Under the pieces are notes generated by a model. The model did no database searches, was not told where the DNA came from, and saw only the letters and a program-made list of their open reading frames with translations. From a virus: DNA of 30,271 nt. This document shows positions 28,436 to 30,271 of the stretch, in pieces (positions within the stretch are counted from its first letter, which is position 1; the number at the start of each line of letters is the position of its first letter). Location of the stretch: the IMG/VR virus record IMGVR_UViG_3300030085_001016, positions 1-30,271 of that record. One strand, 5' to 3'. A program made the translations under genes and the position numbers.

Positions 28436-28915
28436 TTATGCTAGTTCAAAGCCACGTGCAACTGCTAGGTCTTCTAAAACTGCTTTTTTTCTAGCTTCTG
28501 CATATGTGAAGAAGTTACCCTCTGCGGATTTAACTTCTGCGCCACCTAAGTTGTCTTTATCTGCAACATCATAAGGAACATCAGTTGTAGCTTCATAAGT
28601 GTAAGTAATACCATGATTATCATTTAACCATGTTCTAAAATCGGCTGTATATGTCTGATAGTTTTCAAAATGTCTCGCATTAATGAAAGTTAAGCAATAT
28701 GCCATTTTGTTAGTGTCTGTTGGATGCCAACCATAAGATTTAACATCTTCATAGATGAAGTCAAATAATGCTCTTGCATATTTTGTTCCAGTTGCATCTT
28801 TCCATGCTAGAAGTAAATCTCTCATAATTGATGATGGATCTTTGTCTGGATTAGCAGTTTTTACTGCATCAGGGATATTGACTTCAACGAAATAATATCT
28901 TTTTTTGTTTGCCAT
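28436..28915 (-). CDS. Small late protein, 159 aa, single-gene unit (probable virion protein)
   Basis: I do not recognise a family. The protein begins MANKKRYYFVEVNIPDAVKT and contains helix-rich stretches (SIMRDLLLAWKDATGTKYAR, ARHFENYQTYTADFRTWLND) and a short beta segment (ITYTYEATTDVPYDVADK). It ends in a helix (RKKAVLEDLAVARGFELA). No signal or membrane segment is present. It has its own GATAAATA promoter (28974-28981) and a strong terminator, so it is produced as a separate late transcript, as is the 96-residue gene. That arrangement suits an abundant structural protein (inference). GGGAG is placed for a start at 28915. Confidence 0.8.
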   Translation of the reverse strand: MANKKRYYFVEVNIPDAVKTANPDKDPSSIMRDLLLAWKDATGTKYARALFDFIYEDVKSYGWHPTDTNKMAYCLTFINARHFENYQTYTADFRTWLNDNHGITYTYEATTDVPYDVADKDNLGGAEVKSAEGNFFTYAEARKKAVLEDLAVARGFELA

Positions 28916-28973
28916 TTATCTCTCCCGGGATAATAAATTTACTAATTATGATACTCGTCAGTATCTACAGTTA

Positions 28974-28981
28974 TATTTATC
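28974..28981 (-). promoter_or_regulatory. Phage late-type promoter GATAAATA (159-aa gene)
   Basis: The minus strand reads TTGATAAATATAAC, overlapping the stop codon of the 424-residue gene and 58 bases before the ATG at 28915. There is no -35 element. Confidence 0.8.
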
Positions 28982-30254
28982 AAAAAACCTTGAGAAGTAA
29001 TGTATGTTCGTTAATTCTGCCATTCATTTTGGTCTCTACAGATTTGATGGCATTAAACTCTTTATTTAATGAGCGTTTTGTTATCTTTTTGAAGATTGGC
29101 AACTGCTCCTGTGGCTTTCGTAAAGTCTTTTGTAGACTTTCATCTTCTTTAAATCGTATCATTGTAGTACCTTTGACACTCAATCCAGAGCCGTCACGTC
29201 CTAGACCCATGGGGTCAATATTACTTGCATGATATACCCCTATCTTACGTGTCTTTGTATTGTATACAACTGCGATACTGGCTCCTACAAGTTCTACTGG
29301 ATTAATGCTTACTGAACCTGTTTCTGTATGTTCTTTGCAGAACTTCATTTTAGATACAACTTTTTCTGCACTAACTGGTTTCTTCTTACGAGGCTTTCGG
29401 TCAAATTTTGCATTAGCAATAATCATATCACATGCTTGTACAATGCTTTTATACATTTCATACATTGCTTTAATTTCAGACTTTTCTAAATGCTTATATC
29501 CTTCAATCAACTGATTGTGCCAATCAAGTTCTTTTTCAGTCATATTTTTTGTTGAAGGTGGGTTGATAAGTTCATCATATTCTTTATAACAACCTTCATA
29601 TAGTTCTTTAATTATTTTGGCATGATTGGCTTTTGCTTGTACTTTACGTAACAAACTCAAAGGTTTGAAAGATTTCAAAGCACCACTAGTCATTTCGAAA
29701 TCATTAATAAAATCATCAATTTCATTAGTCATAGAAAATGCTTTAGCACGTAGTAATTCTTGAATACTAGGGCGATAAAGATTATTCTTTTTCGATTCTT
29801 CTTTTTCTTTTTCTTCTTTTTCTTGTTTGACACCTTTACCTGTTTCTATTGCTTTGGCAATTCGTTGTTTGATAAAGACAGTTGCAGGCTGTACATGTCC
29901 CATAGTACCTGCAAGTGTTTGCCAATAATCATCTTCTTTTTGATTAAAGTCTGGCATACCATCTAGTAAAAGTTTACAAGAAATTGCACCAGTAACTGTT
30001 ACTTCATAGTCTGGTGCGGCTTTTACATTACGAATATCTTCTTTTGAATAACCGTTCTTTTCCATCCATGTATATACATATGGATATAAGTCTGCTGGTT
30101 TATAATTTTGGTAATAGAATTCTCTAGCGGCTTGTGACTTACGATGAAACTCTGCACCAGATAACTTTTCCCAGTTATCCCATTTCGGTGATTCAAGTTT
30201 TGCACCACGGCGAGGCGCCGCTCTTGTAGTCTTCTTTCTTTTTGCCAAACCCAT
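28980..30254 (-). CDS. Conserved marine T4-like phage protein of unknown function, 424 aa
   Basis: The N-terminus is very basic (MGLAKRKKTTRAAPRRGAKL) and is followed by WDNWEKLSGAEFHRKSQAAR and EFYYQNYKPADLYPYVYTWM, which I recall from unannotated proteins of marine T4-like phages. A middle low-complexity Lys/Glu segment (about 140-155) separates it from a helical region (about 160-290). The last 110 residues look like a small beta domain (VELVGASIAVVYNTKTRKIG, LSVKGTTMIRFKEDE). There is no enzyme motif or membrane segment. AGGAG precedes the ATG at 30254. A DNA-binding or structural role is possible from its charge, but is not shown. Confidence 0.82.
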   Translation of the reverse strand: MGLAKRKKTTRAAPRRGAKLESPKWDNWEKLSGAEFHRKSQAAREFYYQNYKPADLYPYVYTWMEKNGYSKEDIRNVKAAPDYEVTVTGAISCKLLLDGMPDFNQKEDDYWQTLAGTMGHVQPATVFIKQRIAKAIETGKGVKQEKEEKEKEESKKNNLYRPSIQELLRAKAFSMTNEIDDFINDFEMTSGALKSFKPLSLLRKVQAKANHAKIIKELYEGCYKEYDELINPPSTKNMTEKELDWHNQLIEGYKHLEKSEIKAMYEMYKSIVQACDMIIANAKFDRKPRKKKPVSAEKVVSKMKFCKEHTETGSVSINPVELVGASIAVVYNTKTRKIGVYHASNIDPMGLGRDGSGLSVKGTTMIRFKEDESLQKTLRKPQEQLPIFKKITKRSLNKEFNAIKSVETKMNGRINEHTLLLKVF

Positions 30255-30271
30255 CGGGAACTCCTATAATT

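Noticed and set aside
29760-29966. Plus-strand ORF with a run of phenylalanines, looking like a membrane protein
   Set aside because: The run is the complement of a Lys/Glu-rich stretch (about residues 140-155) of the 424-aa gene.
1-30271. tRNA genes, insertion sequences, CRISPR arrays, integrase or attachment sites
   Set aside because: Intergenic gaps are almost all under 200 bases and none shows a tRNA cloverleaf, terminal inverted repeats, or spaced repeats. A covariance-model tRNA scan would settle the tRNA point.

Overview
The window is a block of a T4-like contractile-tailed phage (myovirus) genome, most likely from a marine host such as cyanobacteria or SAR11. The reasons are the core T4 genes (uvsW, uvsY, uvsX, gp32, gp16, gp17, gp18, gp19, gp4, gp1), class Ia nrdA/nrdB, low GC content, and marine-type accessory proteins (SufT/MIP18-like, PTPS/QueD-like, radical SAM, 2OG oxygenase, amidinotransferase). 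No photosynthesis gene, tRNA, insertion sequence or CRISPR array is visible, so the host cannot be fixed from this window. All identifications rest on reading motifs and remembered family features; no search was run.

Almost everything is on the minus strand, so transcription runs from high to low coordinates. The one credible exception is a 39-codon membrane ORF on the plus strand at 3461-3580. Genes are tightly packed, with ATGA, TAATG or TGATG overlaps.

Layout from the 5' (right) end of transcription: (a) 30254-27589, an unknown conserved protein, a small late gene with its own promoter and terminator, and a neck/adaptor-like protein. (b) 27596-25547, a radical SAM enzyme, a DUF3147-like membrane protein and a gp1-type dNMP kinase. 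(c) 25450-20168, tail sheath gp18 with repeated insert modules, tail tube gp19, a tube-fold baseplate protein and a small unknown. (d) 20171-16396, the gp4-like nuclease-fold head-completion protein, a sulfotransferase-like protein, small terminase gp16, two acidic probable virion proteins and a second small late gene. (e) 16299-12939, amidinotransferase, 2OG-Fe(II) oxygenase and large terminase gp17. (f) 12911-7971, a long conserved unknown, then the replication and recombination set gp32, uvsX, a PTPS/QueD homologue, an unknown and uvsY. (g) 7912-3564, nrdA, nrdB, a small unknown and a methyltransferase. (h) 3365-1, short early-type genes, an AAA+ ATPase, a SufT-like protein and the start of a uvsW-type helicase.

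Two promoter classes can be read directly. Late/structural units are preceded by GATAAATA (seven copies plus one CATAAATA), a variant of the T4 late TATAAATA element. The recombination and early genes use sigma70-like TTGACA/TATAAT promoters with 16-17 bp spacers. Rho-independent terminators separate gp18, the two small late genes, the AAA+ gene and the unknown at 11469-12911. The nucleotide-metabolism genes (nrdA, nrdB, gp1) supply dNTPs, the gp32/UvsX/UvsY/UvsW set carries recombination-dependent replication, and gp16/gp17 with gp4 and the tail genes package DNA and build virions. The most unusual content is the set of metabolic enzymes embedded among virion genes: amidinotransferase plus oxygenase, radical SAM plus membrane protein, and the sulfotransferase-like protein.
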